Notes: a model not told the origin generated them from the sequence alone. 64,000 nt of DNA from Lunularia cruciata (GCA_948567375.1 OX419756.1:19225001-19289000), one strand, 5' to 3'; positions 1 through 12,303 are shown, counted from the stretch's first letter. Made by a program: numbers and translations.

Positions 1-500
1 TTTTATAGATACTATCATGATCTCACCTTTCAAGTATGTGATAAGGTCATGCTTTCCTCTAGTTACCTTCCTCTCACTCTTAACACCCAAGTTTGTAAAC
101 ATGTTCCAAATTGGATGGGTCCATTCAATATTCTTCAGCTCTTGTTGCCTATAAACTTTCACTTTCACATAGTCATATCTTTTCATTCATCATGTCTTCA
201 TATCTTGAAATTAAAACCTTTTTTCTCTAACCTTCCTCTTTTCCTACTCATTTATAACCTACTCCTTCTCTAATCTCTATTAATGACCATGAAGAATAAA
301 AAGTTGGTTGTATACTTGCACAAAGAGACATCAAACAAGGCTACCACCAACATGTCAAGTATAAGATTCTTAAAAAAAGGTATCTTCTTTACAATGCCAC
401 ATGGGAGCCTCTTTTTCATCTCCTAAATGCTCAAGCAACCATTCAAGCATTCAAAGATTCCATGGCAACAAGGACATCACTAACTAGCAATGGAGAAATG
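1..500 (+). pseudogene. C1: integrase C-terminus and chromodomain fragment
   Basis: This is the 3' end of a family C Ty3/gypsy polyprotein; the rest lies outside the window. Translation from base 49 gives the integrase tail with the GPY/F-like NWMGPF, followed by a stop. A decayed chromodomain follows (DHEE...KV, then ATWEPLFHLLNAQ), and a purine tract lies just before the LTR. C2 has the same order at 21060-21560. In intact chromoviruses the chromodomain guides integration; here in-frame stops rule out function. Family assignment is firm and exact domain edges are approximate. Confidence 0.8.
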
Positions 501-878
501 TGTAATAATAATGAGTTAGAGTAAATTAAATGTAACTAAAAAAGATATAACTAGCATACATCTAGGAATCCTAAGCTTATTTTAGAAGTGCTCATGAAGC
601 TTCTTGGTTTTAGCTTTAAAAACCCTCCATGTGATTCAGTAGCTTGTGTGCCAAGTAATGAGGTTAGGTTAGCTTGTACACCAAGTAAAAAACTTGCTTA
701 GCTTGTACTCCAAGAAAGGTAACTCTAGAAGGAAAATTCTTTAGAAGCTTCCTTAAGAGTCTTGTACCTAGTTTAACTGTAATATCTAAGCTTGGGCTCA
801 GTACAAGATTTGAAGTTTCCTCAATTGAGAGTTTTTAGTTGATCTTCCATTGTCCTCTTTCTCTCCTTGGTATGTTAG
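501..878 (+). mobile_element. C1 3' LTR
   Basis: The LTR starts TGTAATAATA directly after the purine tract of C1 and shares the start, GAAGCTTCT-rich U3 and end (CTCTCCTTGGT) of the other C LTRs. The terminal ACA is mutated, so the right edge is within a few bases. Confidence 0.75.
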
Positions 879-3010
879 AAGCCCACTAAGTGATGTAAAA
901 GCATAAGGATCTTGGTATACATGACCATAAAGATCCTTGTATTTATACATGGTCTATGTAAACTAGATAGAAATGTCCAAATCGAGTCAAGAGAATGTAA
1001 TCATGATAATGAGTTTGGTGAGACATGAATACATATGAGAAGAGTACAAAGAGGGTTTGGGGCTAGGTAGAGAATTGGCCATCTTGTGATAGAAGATTTG
1101 GGATCATCTATTAAGGAATCAATGCATGTAATGTCCTCCATTGGTATAGGCAAGGTACATGATATTGAGATCAAAGGGATTCCATCTAAGTCAAATAAAG
1201 GTTTACTTCTTGATCACATGAAGGTGATATGAGATATGCTAGACAAAGAGTATTGTCTATGGTATTCCTTCTTAGCCTCAATGCTAAAGAATGAAAGGTA
1301 AACATCATAAAATATACTACTAAAATTATTCCCACACACAAGTAGTATATAAGAAATAACGCATAACAAAAAGATATAACATATGGAATGGAACTACCAA
1401 TGCAAAGACAAAAGAATGGAAGAAGAAAACAAAGTCAAGATAAAGAGCAAAAAGAAAATCATGAGAGAAGTGAAAAAGTGCCTATCTATGACCAAAAGAG
1501 ATCATCCTTCCTCCCAACATGGCTCCATACTTAGGTCTAATTTCCATTGTAAAATGTGCACCTCTCATGACCCTTATCACCACTTTGATGAAGTAAAAAA
1601 ATCTCTAGCTCACTCTTGACCCCTAACCAAACTTCAAGAAACTCTAGAACCTAAAAACTGCTCACCACTACCACCTACTTACCACCTCAAATTTATCTTA
1701 TCTTATTTGAAGCAACATGATAATAAATTCCTTTATGTCTCCTTCCTTGAGTAAAGGTTATCTCACACAATGGCAATAAGCCCAATGATCTGCAATTTTC
1801 CCATCTCTTTACTGATGGCAGTCTCAGATCCTAAACCCTTCCTCACTCAATCTTCATGAGGTCCAAATACATGAAATTCCCAAATTTTGTTTGTTTATAT
1901 CAAAGTTTCCAAGAGCAACAAAGTAGACTTTGTGGTGATTTTTTACCTACTAAAGCTCATGCTAATGTAACTATGTGTATAAATCTATGGTGGTACAATT
2001 ATTGAGAATTACGCTTTGGTCTCCCATTTCTACTCCTTGGTATGAGTTCCACTCAAGAACAATGATGATATCTGATCTGATTACTTTACATGTCTTGTGA
2101 ATCTGATACTTGTACTCCTATTGAGAGCACAAATCATTGAAGAAAATTATCCTATCTATCCATCTTGTTGGTGACTAGTTATGATGTTCAAATTGTGACT
2201 CACCTATAGTCTTGCTTATTTAACACGCATGCCATCTACAATTCAAACCCAAAGTCAAGGATGTGATGGGATAGGATATGCTTGTTGAAATCCAACACAA
2301 AGTGTAAGTGGAATGTGGAGACTCTTGCAAGTGAGAGGTTGATTACATAAAGAGATGACCAACCATTCCTTCTTTGGAAGATGATTACCTTGCAAAAGTT
2401 CTTGCTCCTTACAAAGATCTAAGTCTGCAATATTCCAAAGATAATGTCTCTTTCAAAGAGGCTTTTGCATGTGAAGTCAATATTCTACCTTCCCAAAGGC
2501 ATCATCTTCAGCAAACCATAATGTTCAAAGGGCGCCGTCCTCTCCCAAGAGTGTTTTACCCCTCTACAAGGTGCTAGTTCTGCCTGAAACCTGATGTCCT
2601 ACCCTTTGGAAGGCAATGTCTTCACCAAAATATAATGTTGTCTCTTTAGAAGACTCTCTCTACAAGATATCATAGGATCTTTGTGACAATGTATTCATTC
2701 AATCTTCATACACTTGGCTTACTTCCAATACTAGGCCATCAAGGTATTGTACCAAATCATTGTGCTAAAGCTAGTGATCACAAACACTCAACTTCTTGTA
2801 ATGTTGATTGACATTCATCCAAAAATGCAAACACAAAGCAAGAATCTTCAAGAGAGAGTTTGAGACAAATGACAAATAATTGTGAAGCTCTTTCACTTTA
2901 CTCACCACTTGTGATTAAACAATGGACCACTTTAAATACTACACTTAAATAGCTGCAAGCACTCAAAACTAAGAACTACAACAAAACTAAAAAATGACTA
3001 CCATTAATGG
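879..3010. other. Unassigned stretch, no gene recognised
   Basis: Only short open frames occur (for example 1383-1619, 78 codons, Lys-rich; and 2374-2577) with no recognisable domain and no support from another copy in the window. On the minus strand a TATA-like TATTTAAAGTGG lies at 2927-2939, just past the end of the fossil reading frame at 3011-5480, so this stretch may be the non-coding flank of that unknown element. Confidence 0.4.
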
Positions 3011-5480
3011 TCAATCAAAGATACTACAAGGTGCAGCTCTAGGAGGATGTATGGCCAAGATACCATTGTACTCCATTACCAGCTCTAAGGACTTTGACGC
3101 CTCCTTTAACTTCTCCTCTAGCTCTAATGATTCCACTACTTCATCAAAACTAGCTTTGACTGATAGCAATGTCATCCATAGTCTTTCTCTCAACTCTCTC
3201 CTCTCAATCCTAGTCCTAATTCCTAAGTGAATCTGATCCAAGGTCTGATCTTTGAGTGGCTCCATGAGTTTGTGACAAGCCAAAACTTATTTACCTCATC
3301 CATGGTGGAAGTGCTCTCCACAAACTCCACCATCATCTCCTCCATAAGGTCACATAACTTCTTCACTGCATTTTGGTGCATATCTTCACTTGATCCTTGA
3401 ACTAGCAATTTGGATCTCACTACATCATCTTGAAGCATCTTGATCAAACCAGGACTAGGAGCTGCCACCAAGAGCTAGAGCTTTTCAAGTTTCTCCTTGT
3501 GCAAACAAGATCTAGCAATTGCAAGTTCTTGGTGCACCACCTTCAATCTATCATGTAGATTCTTCACCATTTCTTGGTACTTAATGATGCAAATACTTGT
3601 CTTCCTCTAGTGTGTGGTGGCTACTTTCTCATAATTTGTCTTCTGGATGGCTGTCAATGCTTGGTCACTCATCAGTTGCTTCACCTACAGCCCCAATTTC
3701 TCAATCAACTTCTTGGATTTTGCCTTCTTTATGGCTACCAACTTCAAAGATCAGTTTTGGCCTTCCAAAGAGTCTCAAATTGACTCTTTGCAAAATCTTT
3801 TTCTTCATCCAAATCCTATAATGAGCTTCAAATCATGGTCAATTCCTTCTTCAATTCATTGATATGCTTGATCTTCAACCACTCACTCTTCTCTTACTCT
3901 CCCTTCCAAGCATCTCTTGCAAGGCAATCAATAAGGTGCTTCTTTTGTTTTTCACAAAGGTAAATGATTTCACTCTACAAGGAAGGTACCTTGTGAGTAT
4001 GTTGCTCAAGTTAATCATGCATCTTGGTTACCAAAGTCAAATAACCTGAGACATGGGAGATTTCCTTCTCATTTCTTGGATAATGAGATGGAATCCAGAA
4101 GTCAAGAATCAAGAAGGTGTCCAAAACCATCATCAAAGACATCAAGATATCTTAAGTGTACCTTACTTCAGGCACTTCCTAAAGACAATAATGCTCATTT
4201 CTCCCAGTCAACCACCTTCTAGTATTTATGGGTTGTAATGTACTTCTTGGCTCAAGTTCCTATAATGGTTCCTCAACACTCTTTAGAAGATCTTGATCTT
4301 CATCCAAATTACTTTTGTTCCTCAATTCTTGAATAGGCAGCTTCTTGGTACTCTTTGGTGAAGAACGCTTGGGGGTGAGCATACTTTTGATTCTCATACA
4401 TTTGTATTTCCAAGATGTTTGGGCCCTTGGTTTCCTCTTCTTCTTCTAATAGTTCCTTTGATAATTCTTCCTCTTGGTCAGAATCAGTCTCATGCACTTT
4501 TGAAGGTTTCTCTTTCTTCCTCTTTGAGTTGGGTATCTAAATCCTTCATAGCTTGAAGTTGTTTTGCCTTCTTCTGAATAGCATGCTTCTTGATGGTGGG
4601 GGTGATATGGAATTTTTGCTTGTCATACTTCTTTGCTAGGGTAATAAATTCTCTCATCTTCCTATACTTCTCATTTTCCTCCCGCATGAGCTCTATCTAG
4701 TGCAAGCCATTGGGGTTTTCCTCAAAGTAGGACGGCGATACCTCGTGATCCAAGAAGTCCAACTTCTCTTCCTTGGTGAGTAACCCATGATTGATGTAGA
4801 ATTGTACTACAAACAACATCAAGTAGTAAGATCCTGGCACATCAAACACATTGTACATCTTCTGTACATGAGTGTGGAAGATCTGTCCCCAATCATTAAG
4901 TCCTTCAGAAAATAAGTGCTCAAAGAAGGCAGCCAATGAGTTTGTAAGATAGTTGGTTCATTGGGTTTTGAGATCTTCATCAAAGCCCTTGCAATCTCTC
5001 TTTAGGCTAGATTCTTACAATCTGCCACTAACCATCTATTAGTGTGATGCCTATCATGAGCAAAGGCCTTATCACTTATCTCTTGCATTTTGCTATTCAG
5101 GTTGAACCAAGACTCAAAGGTATAACCCCTTGCTACTCCTTGCTCTCTTCCTTCTGTCTTTCTCCAATGGAAAGGTATCCATGTTGTTACATTCTCTTTC
5201 AACCACCCGGTACTACTCTCTTCATCCCACAAAGCTCTATAGCCATAGCATCCAAAACTATACTCCCAATTCCACAAAAGAAAGCTATCTCATAACGTCT
5301 ACAATGTCATTCATTGGGCAGCCATTTCCCACTGATCAACATCTAGGGTCTTCAAATTAAGAGTGCTCTTGGTAACCCTAATAGAAGTGGCCCTGACCAT
5401 TGTGCTAGCAATCAACATTGCACACAAAGTGACTCTTGATGTCTCCTCTACTCAATTTGCAAGAAGAAAAGGTTCATGAA
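3011..5480 (-). pseudogene. Unrecognised fossil coding region with coiled-coil-rich C-terminus
   Basis: Reading leftward from about 5480, one protein trace can be followed for about 800 codons through roughly two dozen stops and several frameshifts. Many stops look like single-base changes of CAG or CAA. The N-terminal part looks globular, with the motifs RALWDEESSTGW, WIPFHW, YTFESWFNLN, FFEHLFSEGLNDWGQ, YYLMLFVVQFYINHGLL and TKEEKLDF. A Glu/Lys-rich part follows (4309-4690), then a long charged helical part (about 3230-4150). The frame closes at 3011 with PRAAPCSIFD. There is no RT, integrase, protease or zinc knuckle. I do not recognise the family. It could be a gene carried by a large retroelement derivative or a decayed host gene. 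Confidence 0.5.
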
Positions 5481-6307
5481 GAGTGGAACAACTAAGGAAC
5501 TCTAAAACCTCTTCACTATGGGAGTTTCAAGTTTATAGTGGATTCCTTCCCCCTTCTTGCAATGGTCTTCAGTCATCCATCACTCTCCAATCATGCAAGC
5601 CATCTTTGCATGTCTTTAAAATTTGTGACGATTGGTCATTCTTCACCAAAGAATTAGCATCTCTTCCAAAGACAATCCTTCCGTCTTTTGAAGACAAAGG
5701 TCCAATATTCAAAAGACAAAGTTTTGTCTTCATCCACAACAAGTATTTAAGAAGAGTCTTTTCTTTTGTAGATGCACCCTACATCTTCCCAAGTGTCTTC
5801 CACAAAAATCAAGTTTTGTGTGCTTTCCTTCTTAACAATAGGGATTCCATCCTTCACTTGAGCCAAAACAACAAAAAACATTATTAAGAAAATTCAAATT
5901 TCCCAATGTTGTGGAGCTAAGTTTCCATCTACTAGAAGACAAGTATCCTTACTTAATAGACTTGGATCTATTTGGACATAACTAGTAGCTTGATACAATT
6001 TTTCTTATAACTCATTTTTATTCCAAACACAATTCATGAAATGTATTGGAATATTCAGAGTACATGAAATTTATTATATGCAAAATCTTTATTTAGATTT
6101 TTTCAAAGTACAATTCTCTTTGTAACTATATGAAGAACAATGTCCTTGATCTCACTTCTTAACGGTCCTAAATCTTGCCAAAAATCTACCCCTCAAAATC
6201 TTGATTTTTGAACAATAGTTTCCATCAAAACCTACTCTCTTTGAACATCTCATCAATCATAACCTTCTTGGTCAACCATAACTTTCTTTGATCAATCATA
6301 GCCTTCT
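5481..6307. other. Unassigned stretch, no gene recognised
   Basis: A plus-strand open frame at 5483-5887 (134 codons) has no recognisable domain, low-complexity composition and no relative in the window. Minus-strand translation near 5480-5640 gives only weak continuation of the neighbouring fossil. The stretch ends where O-family LTR similarity begins. Confidence 0.35.
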
Positions 6308-6791
6308 TGGTATTATTCCTAGTTATTTGACTTTGAGAAAAGCATTGAGAGCTCTTGGGTCCACAAGCCTTATTAGTGAAGATTTTTCTATAGTCCAAGG
6401 ATAGCTTATGTAGAAGAATCCTTGACTTAGTTGTTAGATGAGGATAAGACACCTATTCATGGGATTATTCCCATGTGCTTGGATATTACTTTAGACTTTT
6501 TGACTTTATTTGAATTTTAGCCTAGTAACTTGAGTTATTCTGGTAATTCATAACTTTTTTGTGTAACTTTTTCACAAGTATATAAGCTAGGGGCAAGGAG
6601 GTACTCAACATTCTTTTGATTTGCACCACTTTCTCTTTCATTGAGATCTCTAGTGAGTCTTGGAGGTGCCTTGGAGTTTTAGCCTTTGGTGGAGTGTGAT
6701 AGAGTTGGGGTCCCTTGCCTTCTTGGTCCATGGGGTGTTACCTTAAAAGCCATCAGAGGTTCATCTTGAGTGGGAGGCAAGCTAGCTTACA
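6308..6791 (+). mobile_element. O1 5' LTR, 5'-truncated
   Basis: The stretch aligns by eye with the distal two thirds of the O2 LTR (about 52503-52986). Shared landmarks are TGGTATTATTCCTAGTT, a TATA region CACAAGTATATAAGC and the end CTAGCTTACA. The first 200 bp or so of the LTR are missing. A primer site follows immediately. Confidence 0.8.
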
Positions 6792-7003
6792 TTTTTGGTT
6801 CAATTGTCTGGACCTCTCTAGAAGGCAAGATAATGTTCCCCATTCAATTGTTTATTAGACACAAGGAGGCTATAAGAGCTCACTTGGAGAAAACATTAGA
6901 GGAGGAGAGTGATGAACTTATGTTAGAGAAATTGGATCTATTTTTTCCACTTGTAGTTCATTATGATGTTTTTGAGGTGATATTATACATCCTATGCATA
7001 TGA
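6770..7003 (+). pseudogene. O1 leader reading frame, conserved with O2
   Basis: The 78-codon frame continues out of the primer site. From about 6822 it matches the O2 leader at 53016-53201: EGKIMFPIQ, KEAIRAHLEKTL, ELMLEKLD, VHYDVFEVILYIL. Conservation of the protein in two copies suggests that it was translated or is the start of a longer 5' reading frame. I do not recognise the domain. Confidence 0.5.
6794..6812 (+). promoter_or_regulatory. O1 primer binding site, tRNA-Asp-like
   Basis: TTGGTTCAATTGTCTGGAC stands just after the LTR. It is a decayed form of the O2 site TTGGTTCCATTGCCGGGAC, which resembles the tRNA-Asp primer site (TGGCGCCGTTGCCGGGGA) used by Athila-type elements. Confidence 0.6.
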
Positions 7004-7679
7004 GAGGATTTGGAGTGATTGTGTGAGGAGTATTGCAAATTTTGGGGATTGAGGTGTTTTTGGGCAAAATCTCAAGTTTAAGATCTGGACTCAAAATTTT
7101 CATAGAGGATAGTTTTTTTTATCTTTTAGTTGGGACACTCAAAACTATAGCAAGGGCTACTATCTGCACTAAGCCAGAATTTTTGGAAGGTGGTAGGGTA
7201 AATTGCTACCACAAACTGCATGCTTTCTAGAATTTTGCCATTTTTTCAATTACATTGGATTATTTTGAAAAATTTTAGTGAAATTTTTGAAAGTAAAAAT
7301 GAAAGTGAAAGCAATCTTTTGAAAATAAAGTGCAAGATATTCTACCTTTTGGCAAAAGATTAGGGAGAGATCATTCTTTTACATGAAGTTATGAATTTCT
7401 AAAGTGAGTGGGGTAGTTTTAGACCAAATCCAAAAAAATGTGTAATAAATAAAGTGGTTTTGTGGCCAAATTGCTTGATGAAAAGGGCTGAAAGTTTTTG
7501 GAGGAGGATTTCCTCAAGTAAAGCTTGTGTTTGAAAAGTTTTGGAGGATTTGAAGTTAACAATTGGGAGGATTAATTGAGATTGTGAAGAAGGGCCATTT
7601 CAAGAGAGTTGAGTTTTCATGCATGAGAATGAGAACAGCCAAAAGCATGTTTGACTCATCTTAGGAGCATGGACTGGCA

Positions 7680-8115
7680 CCAAGAATGGAAGTTGAAGTT
7701 ATGAAAAGTTTCCCAAGGTTTGAGGTGATTGTAGGGGTTGATTTGAAGGAAAGAGAGAGTTTAGAATAGAATTTGAAGAGGTGTTGAGAGGATCCAAAAA
7801 CCTGAATTACTTAGAAGAAAGAGTGATTCTAAGTGCTTTTTACATGGAGCAAAGTGACAAAAGGCAATTTCATGTCTATTAACCTTTAAGGGCAAGAGAT
7901 TGAGGGAAAAGAGAAGCTTACTAGACTTGGGATTACATGTTTGATCTTCTTCACCAAGATTGGGAGGGAAGAGATCTAAAACTAAGTTGTGTGAGGTTTG
8001 TGGAGTAGGACTTCCAAGAGAGCATGAGTGTAATGGAGTAATAAAATTTTGGAGACTTTGGTGAAAGATCTTAGGGAGAATCTTAGCACTACTACGGAAA
8101 ATATTATCTTCATTA
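7680..8115 (+). pseudogene. O1 pre-gag Cys-rich reading frame
   Basis: This is homologous to O2 53865-54317. Traces of both Cys-rich motifs remain (CFLHGAK...AISC near 7830 and LCEVCGVGLPREHEC near 7990), with stops and frameshifts. A second copy shows that the O2 reading frame is a family feature. Confidence 0.55.
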
Positions 8116-8346
8116 GATAGTTCTCAAGATTAGTGATGGAGATAACTTTTCAATTGATGGATAAACTATCCATGAGAGTTTTATTAACATGCACCTTGGG
8201 ATTTGATCATGCGGTGAAAATCCTAGAGCAACCTGAACCTTTGGTGTTGCCTATGGTTTACTATTCTATAATGGTGTTAGTCATGTTTGTACTCTATATT
8301 AGGTATAGGGTGAGAAAGAAAAACATAAAGAGGAGAGAAAGGTAGT

Positions 8347-9007
8347 GAGAGGCTAAGATGGGGAAACTTCTGGTTTACTTGGGCAAGAATGGAGTAGATG
8401 TGAAGGCTTTTGTGAGAGATCTTAAGAAGGCTTGCATAAGAAACAATGAGAGGAGGAAGAATGAGTAGGATTCATTACTACAAAATTTCTTTCAAGATGT
8501 TGCTCTTACATGGTATGAGTTAGAATACCAAAACAGAGAAAGGAGAGATTGACAAGAGGAGTCTTGGGAGATTCTTGAGTCTTGACTGAAACACTCATTG
8601 AGGACTTTCTTCCAAATGAAAGGTGTGAGAGATTGTGAGTGAGGTTACCTTCTTCAAGGAAGGAAATGGAGACAAAGTGAAAGTCTATGCAAAAAGAGGA
8701 GAAAAGTCCAAGCTTCATATAGTGTTGAGGAAGAGTGGGTATGATGTGGAGACCACCATGATTGAGATAGCATCCATGCTCACCAAGAATTTTGTGGGAA
8801 GATTAAAACCACAAATTTGAAGAAAGGTAAGATATGAGAAAAATTCTTCCAAGGTAGAAGTTATCAAGATTGTAGTTTGTGTGGATGAGTGTTTGGTAAG
8901 AGATGAGAGTAATTTGGTGATGAAGGAAGCTTTTCATCCTCACAAATCTACAAGTGTGGTGGGGCTTCTAATCCTTTGGTGGCAAGAATGGCACCACAAG
9001 TAGTAGT
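8347..9007 (+). pseudogene. O1 gag, 5' part, cut by the K insertion
   Basis: This matches O2 gag 56475-57110: KNGVDVKAFVRDLKKACIRN, RKNEWDSLLQNFFQDVALTWYE with stops, then TMIEIASMLTKNFVGRLKPQI. The coding sequence breaks at 9007 exactly at the K LTR and resumes at 14553. O1 lacks the 1.9-kb insert found in O2, so it provides the empty site for that insertion. Confidence 0.8.
9003..9007. repeat. Left target site duplication of K
   Basis: GTAGT directly precedes the K LTR; the other copy, GTACT, follows the element at 14548-14552. The O2 empty site reads TTAGT at this place. Confidence 0.75.
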
Positions 9008-9279
9008 TGTTAAGAAACTTGTAGCACACACAAGAAAGAGTGTGTGGGGACAAACTCAAAATGAATAATATAGGTAGGCATCACCCCCTAGTATATATAC
9101 ACAACTGAGAATAGTAAGAAACCCACAAAGGAGAGCAGGCACCAAGAACAATTGCACCATATAAGCGGCAGCTTTCTAACTAGCTCCATACTAAGTAGAC
9201 TACATTAAAACTCAATGCTATACAAGTTTAGTCTTACTCTGAACTCGTTCACACCTATAGAGAGCTTGGAGTCTCAACA
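9008..9279 (-). repeat. K 3' LTR
   Basis: The repeat begins TGTTAAGAAACTTGTAGCAC and ends GTCTCAACA, pairing with 14274-14547. A TATATATAC TATA region is present in both. The LTRs differ by scattered substitutions and by the GA-repeat length, so the insertion is not recent. Confidence 0.88.
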
Positions 9280-9578
9280 CTCCTACTCAAGCTCATATCA
9301 ATACACTATACACCTATTTGATCTCAAAAGATATCTAATATGTCTCTAGGCAAAGCTTTTGTGAATGTGGCAACTACTTGCTCATCTTTACCCAAAAATA
9401 TGAGATCTATCTCACCAAGTACTACTTTCTCCCTAATGAAGTGATGCTACACCTCAATGTGTTTTTTCCTAGAATAAAACATAAGATTACTAGCAAGTCT
9501 AATACTACTCTTGTTATCTGCATAGATAACAACCATACCATAGACAAAAATACCAATGTTAGCAAGTAATGTATGAAG

Positions 9579-9980
9579 TCAAACTGCCTTGTATGTTGAG
9601 TTGGTCACACCTCTGTACTCTGCCTTACACAAAGACAAGGTTATTGTTGCTTGCTTCTTTTCAGACCAACTAATCAATGCGCTTCCCAACCTGAAAGCAT
9701 AGCCAAATATGGACTGCCTACCAGATGAACTGCCTACCCAATTTGCATTTGTAAATCCACACAATTGTATGCTCTTTATGGCTACATGATGAAGTCCTAA
9801 CTGTAGTCCTATAGTGAACTTCATGTATTGCATAATTCTCCATATTGCATCAAGATGTGGCTTTGCAGGAGTCTACATGAACTGACTCACAAGTCCCACA
9901 ACATAGCTCAAATCTGGCCTAGTGATAGTGAGGTAGATTAAACTCCTGACCATCTGTCTATACATAACCAGATCTGCAAG
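9579..9980 (-). pseudogene. K RNase H domain
   Basis: Minus-strand translation gives LIYLTITRPDLSYVV, then MKFTIGLQLG, FTNANWVGSSSGRQSIFGYAF, ISWSEKKQATITLSLCKAEYRG. This is the copia RNase H pattern; the usual ADADW appears as TNANW and SSTEAEY as SLCKAEY, so catalytic acids are lost. It is the last domain of the polyprotein before the 3' LTR. Confidence 0.85.
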
Positions 9981-9984
9981 CAAC

Positions 9985-11100
9985 TCCCCCCCAATAAGAC
10001 TCAACTTCAGATTCTATTCTAAGGGTGTAGAGATTGGCTTACAAGGTCTCATGCCATACTTGGCAAGCATGTCAATAGCATATTGTCACTAAAATAGCCA
10101 CAAACCTTCTCCATCCTTGATGAACTTAACTGCAAGGAATATCTCAACTCTCCCAAGTCCTTTGTCTTGAACTCAACCTACAACCTATGCTTAATTTTTG
10201 AATCCACTTCTCATAGCTCCCACTCAATATTAAATCACTTATGTAGATTTTAATGAAAATGCAGCAATTTATTGTACTTAGCACATAGAGTGAGGAATTT
10301 GAATTACAAACTCTAAACCAAGCTCCTACAAAACACTAGTGATTTTTTCCATACCAAGTTCTATGAGCTTGCTTGAGTCCATATAAGGTCTTCTACAACC
10401 TACACACTTGAGCGAACAAACTTAGGTCTTCATACCCAAGTGGTTGCACCACATACACCTCTTCTTGAAGGTCTATAGTGAAGAAGGCATCCTTCACATC
10501 CATCTAATGCAACTCCCCATGCTTACTAATTATTATTGCTATTATTGTTCAAGTAGTAGCCATCTTTTCAACAAGATTGATTGAACATCTCATCAAAATC
10601 AATTCCATGCTCTTGTGCATTACCCTTGACTACCAACCCAATCTTGAACCTGCTCACAAACCATCTTGATTCCACTTGATCTTGTACACCCATTTGCATC
10701 CAATTGCCTTCTTACCAAGTGGTAAGTCAATGTGTCAATGCCTTCCATGTTTATTGTTGGTTGAGGGTAGCAATCTCCTCATCCATGGCTTCTACTCATT
10801 TCTTGTTTTGCAATGCATCTTGAACTATATTCAGCTCTTGTTCTAGGAGCATATTTACTACATATCATGATGAGTAGCAAGGAACTTTCTTGAGTCCACT
10901 TGATCTTGTACACCCATTGGGAGCCAATTTCCTTCTTACCAGGTGGTAAGTCAACGTGTCAATGCCTTCCATGTTTATTGTTGGTTGAGGGTAGCAATCT
11001 CCTCATCCATGGCTTCTACTCATTGCTTGTTTTGCAATGCATCTTGAACTATATTCAGCTCTTGTTCTAGGAGCACATTTACTACATATCATGCATGAAC
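9985..11100 (-). pseudogene. K reverse transcriptase
   Basis: Copia RT traces in order on the minus strand are EAMDEEIATLNQQ (near 11000 and again near 10780), GKLHWMDVKDAFFTIDLQEEVYV (near 10470), LYGLKQAHRTWYGK (near 10370), and IYISDLILSGS (near 10230) in place of the YVDD box. The first block is duplicated in tandem with a 224-bp period, which shifts the frame. The enzyme cannot be functional. Confidence 0.82.
10671..11093 (-). repeat. 224-bp tandem duplication inside K RT
   Basis: Positions 10671-10869 repeat at 10895-11093, both starting TCCACTTGATCTTGTACAC and both ending CTACATATCATG. I count about eight differences over 199 bp. A 25-bp spacer, 10870-10894, completes the period. Confidence 0.9.
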
Positions 11101-11149
11101 TGTTGAATTGGATGTTTGACTCTACTCAAACGTTGAGGCAATTGGTTCA

Positions 11150-12300
11150 CTCTAAAACTATCAATGCTACCTCTTGCATCTCTATGATAATTTAAAGTGT
11201 GAGCAAAAAAAACTGCACTACTGCTAGGTTTTGGATCAGACTCTGGTCAATAATATACTCTACCAGACCATGGACATTGTACATCTGAAACTTCTATTAC
11301 TCCACTATTGTCAATAGTGGGTTTTTTTTGTTGCACAACATGCTCTCTCTCAATAGACAATTGACAAGGAGGAAGAGGTTTTGACAATCTGTACCATGCC
11401 TTCCACTCATCAACCCAATATCTCTAGATACATAAAGTTTTTTTATGGATGGATCAAAATATCTAGATCCCTTTGCATGGAGAGCATAGCCTAAGAAGAC
11501 ATAACATAGAGATTTGGGATCAAACTTGCTACATTTTTCATTTCATATATGCACATTACATACACAACCAAGGACACATAGATGGGAAAGGTCAAGCTTA
11601 GTGCATGTAATGCCTCCATGGGTGTGCAAGAAGGAACTAAGACAAAGGGACATCTGTTGATCAAGTAAACTGCACACACAATAGCTTCTACCCAGTATAT
11701 TTTGGGCATATGTGTCTTATTGAGCATAGCATGTGTAGCTTCTATGATATGTTGATTCTTGCATTTGGCAACTCTATTTTGTGTGGATTGTAATTATAAA
11801 TTTTTTTGAAGTTGAATGTTGTCATGTTGCAAGAACATTGTTAATTCTAAAGATAGGTATTCACCACCTTCATCTGACCTGACCTGAACTGAAGGATATG
11901 GTGCACAGATTGCTTCTCTATAAGGGTCTTAAGGGTTTGGAAGACAAAACACACTTCAGATTTCCGCTTCAATAAATACACCCAAGTGAATCTAGAGAAA
12001 TCATCAATGAAGACAAAAAGTACTGAGAACCAATTGGGCTAGAGGTCAAAGTTGCCCATATATTTTTGCGCACCAACTTGAGGAATTGGGTGGCATATTT
12101 ACCATGGTGACTGATATGCAAATTTGGCATAAGTGCCTTGACCACATGGATACTTAGAAACTGAAGAATCTACCAAACACTTCTACAGTTATAGATATTT
12201 TTCAGTTTACATATATGATAGTGCAATTATTTGCCCCGCCTATCAGTTTCAAAATAGGCTAGGCATTCCTTCAATTGAGAAATCAAAACTTGATAAATCG
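11150..12300 (-). pseudogene. K integrase
   Basis: The minus strand carries copia integrase traces: SRFTWVYLLKRKSEV and FQTLKTLIEKQ (near 11950), a decayed second-Asp region (QFRSGQMKVVNTYL), then MLNKTHMPKIYWVEAIVCAVYLINRCP (11640-11727), the usual trace before the copia integrase C-terminus. Stops and frameshifts interrupt it throughout. Confidence 0.8.
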
Positions 12301-12303
12301 ACT

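Noticed and set aside
5483-5887. Plus-strand open frame of 134 codons
   Set aside because: No domain and no second copy; adjacent minus-strand fossil reading is more convincing. Left as unassigned.
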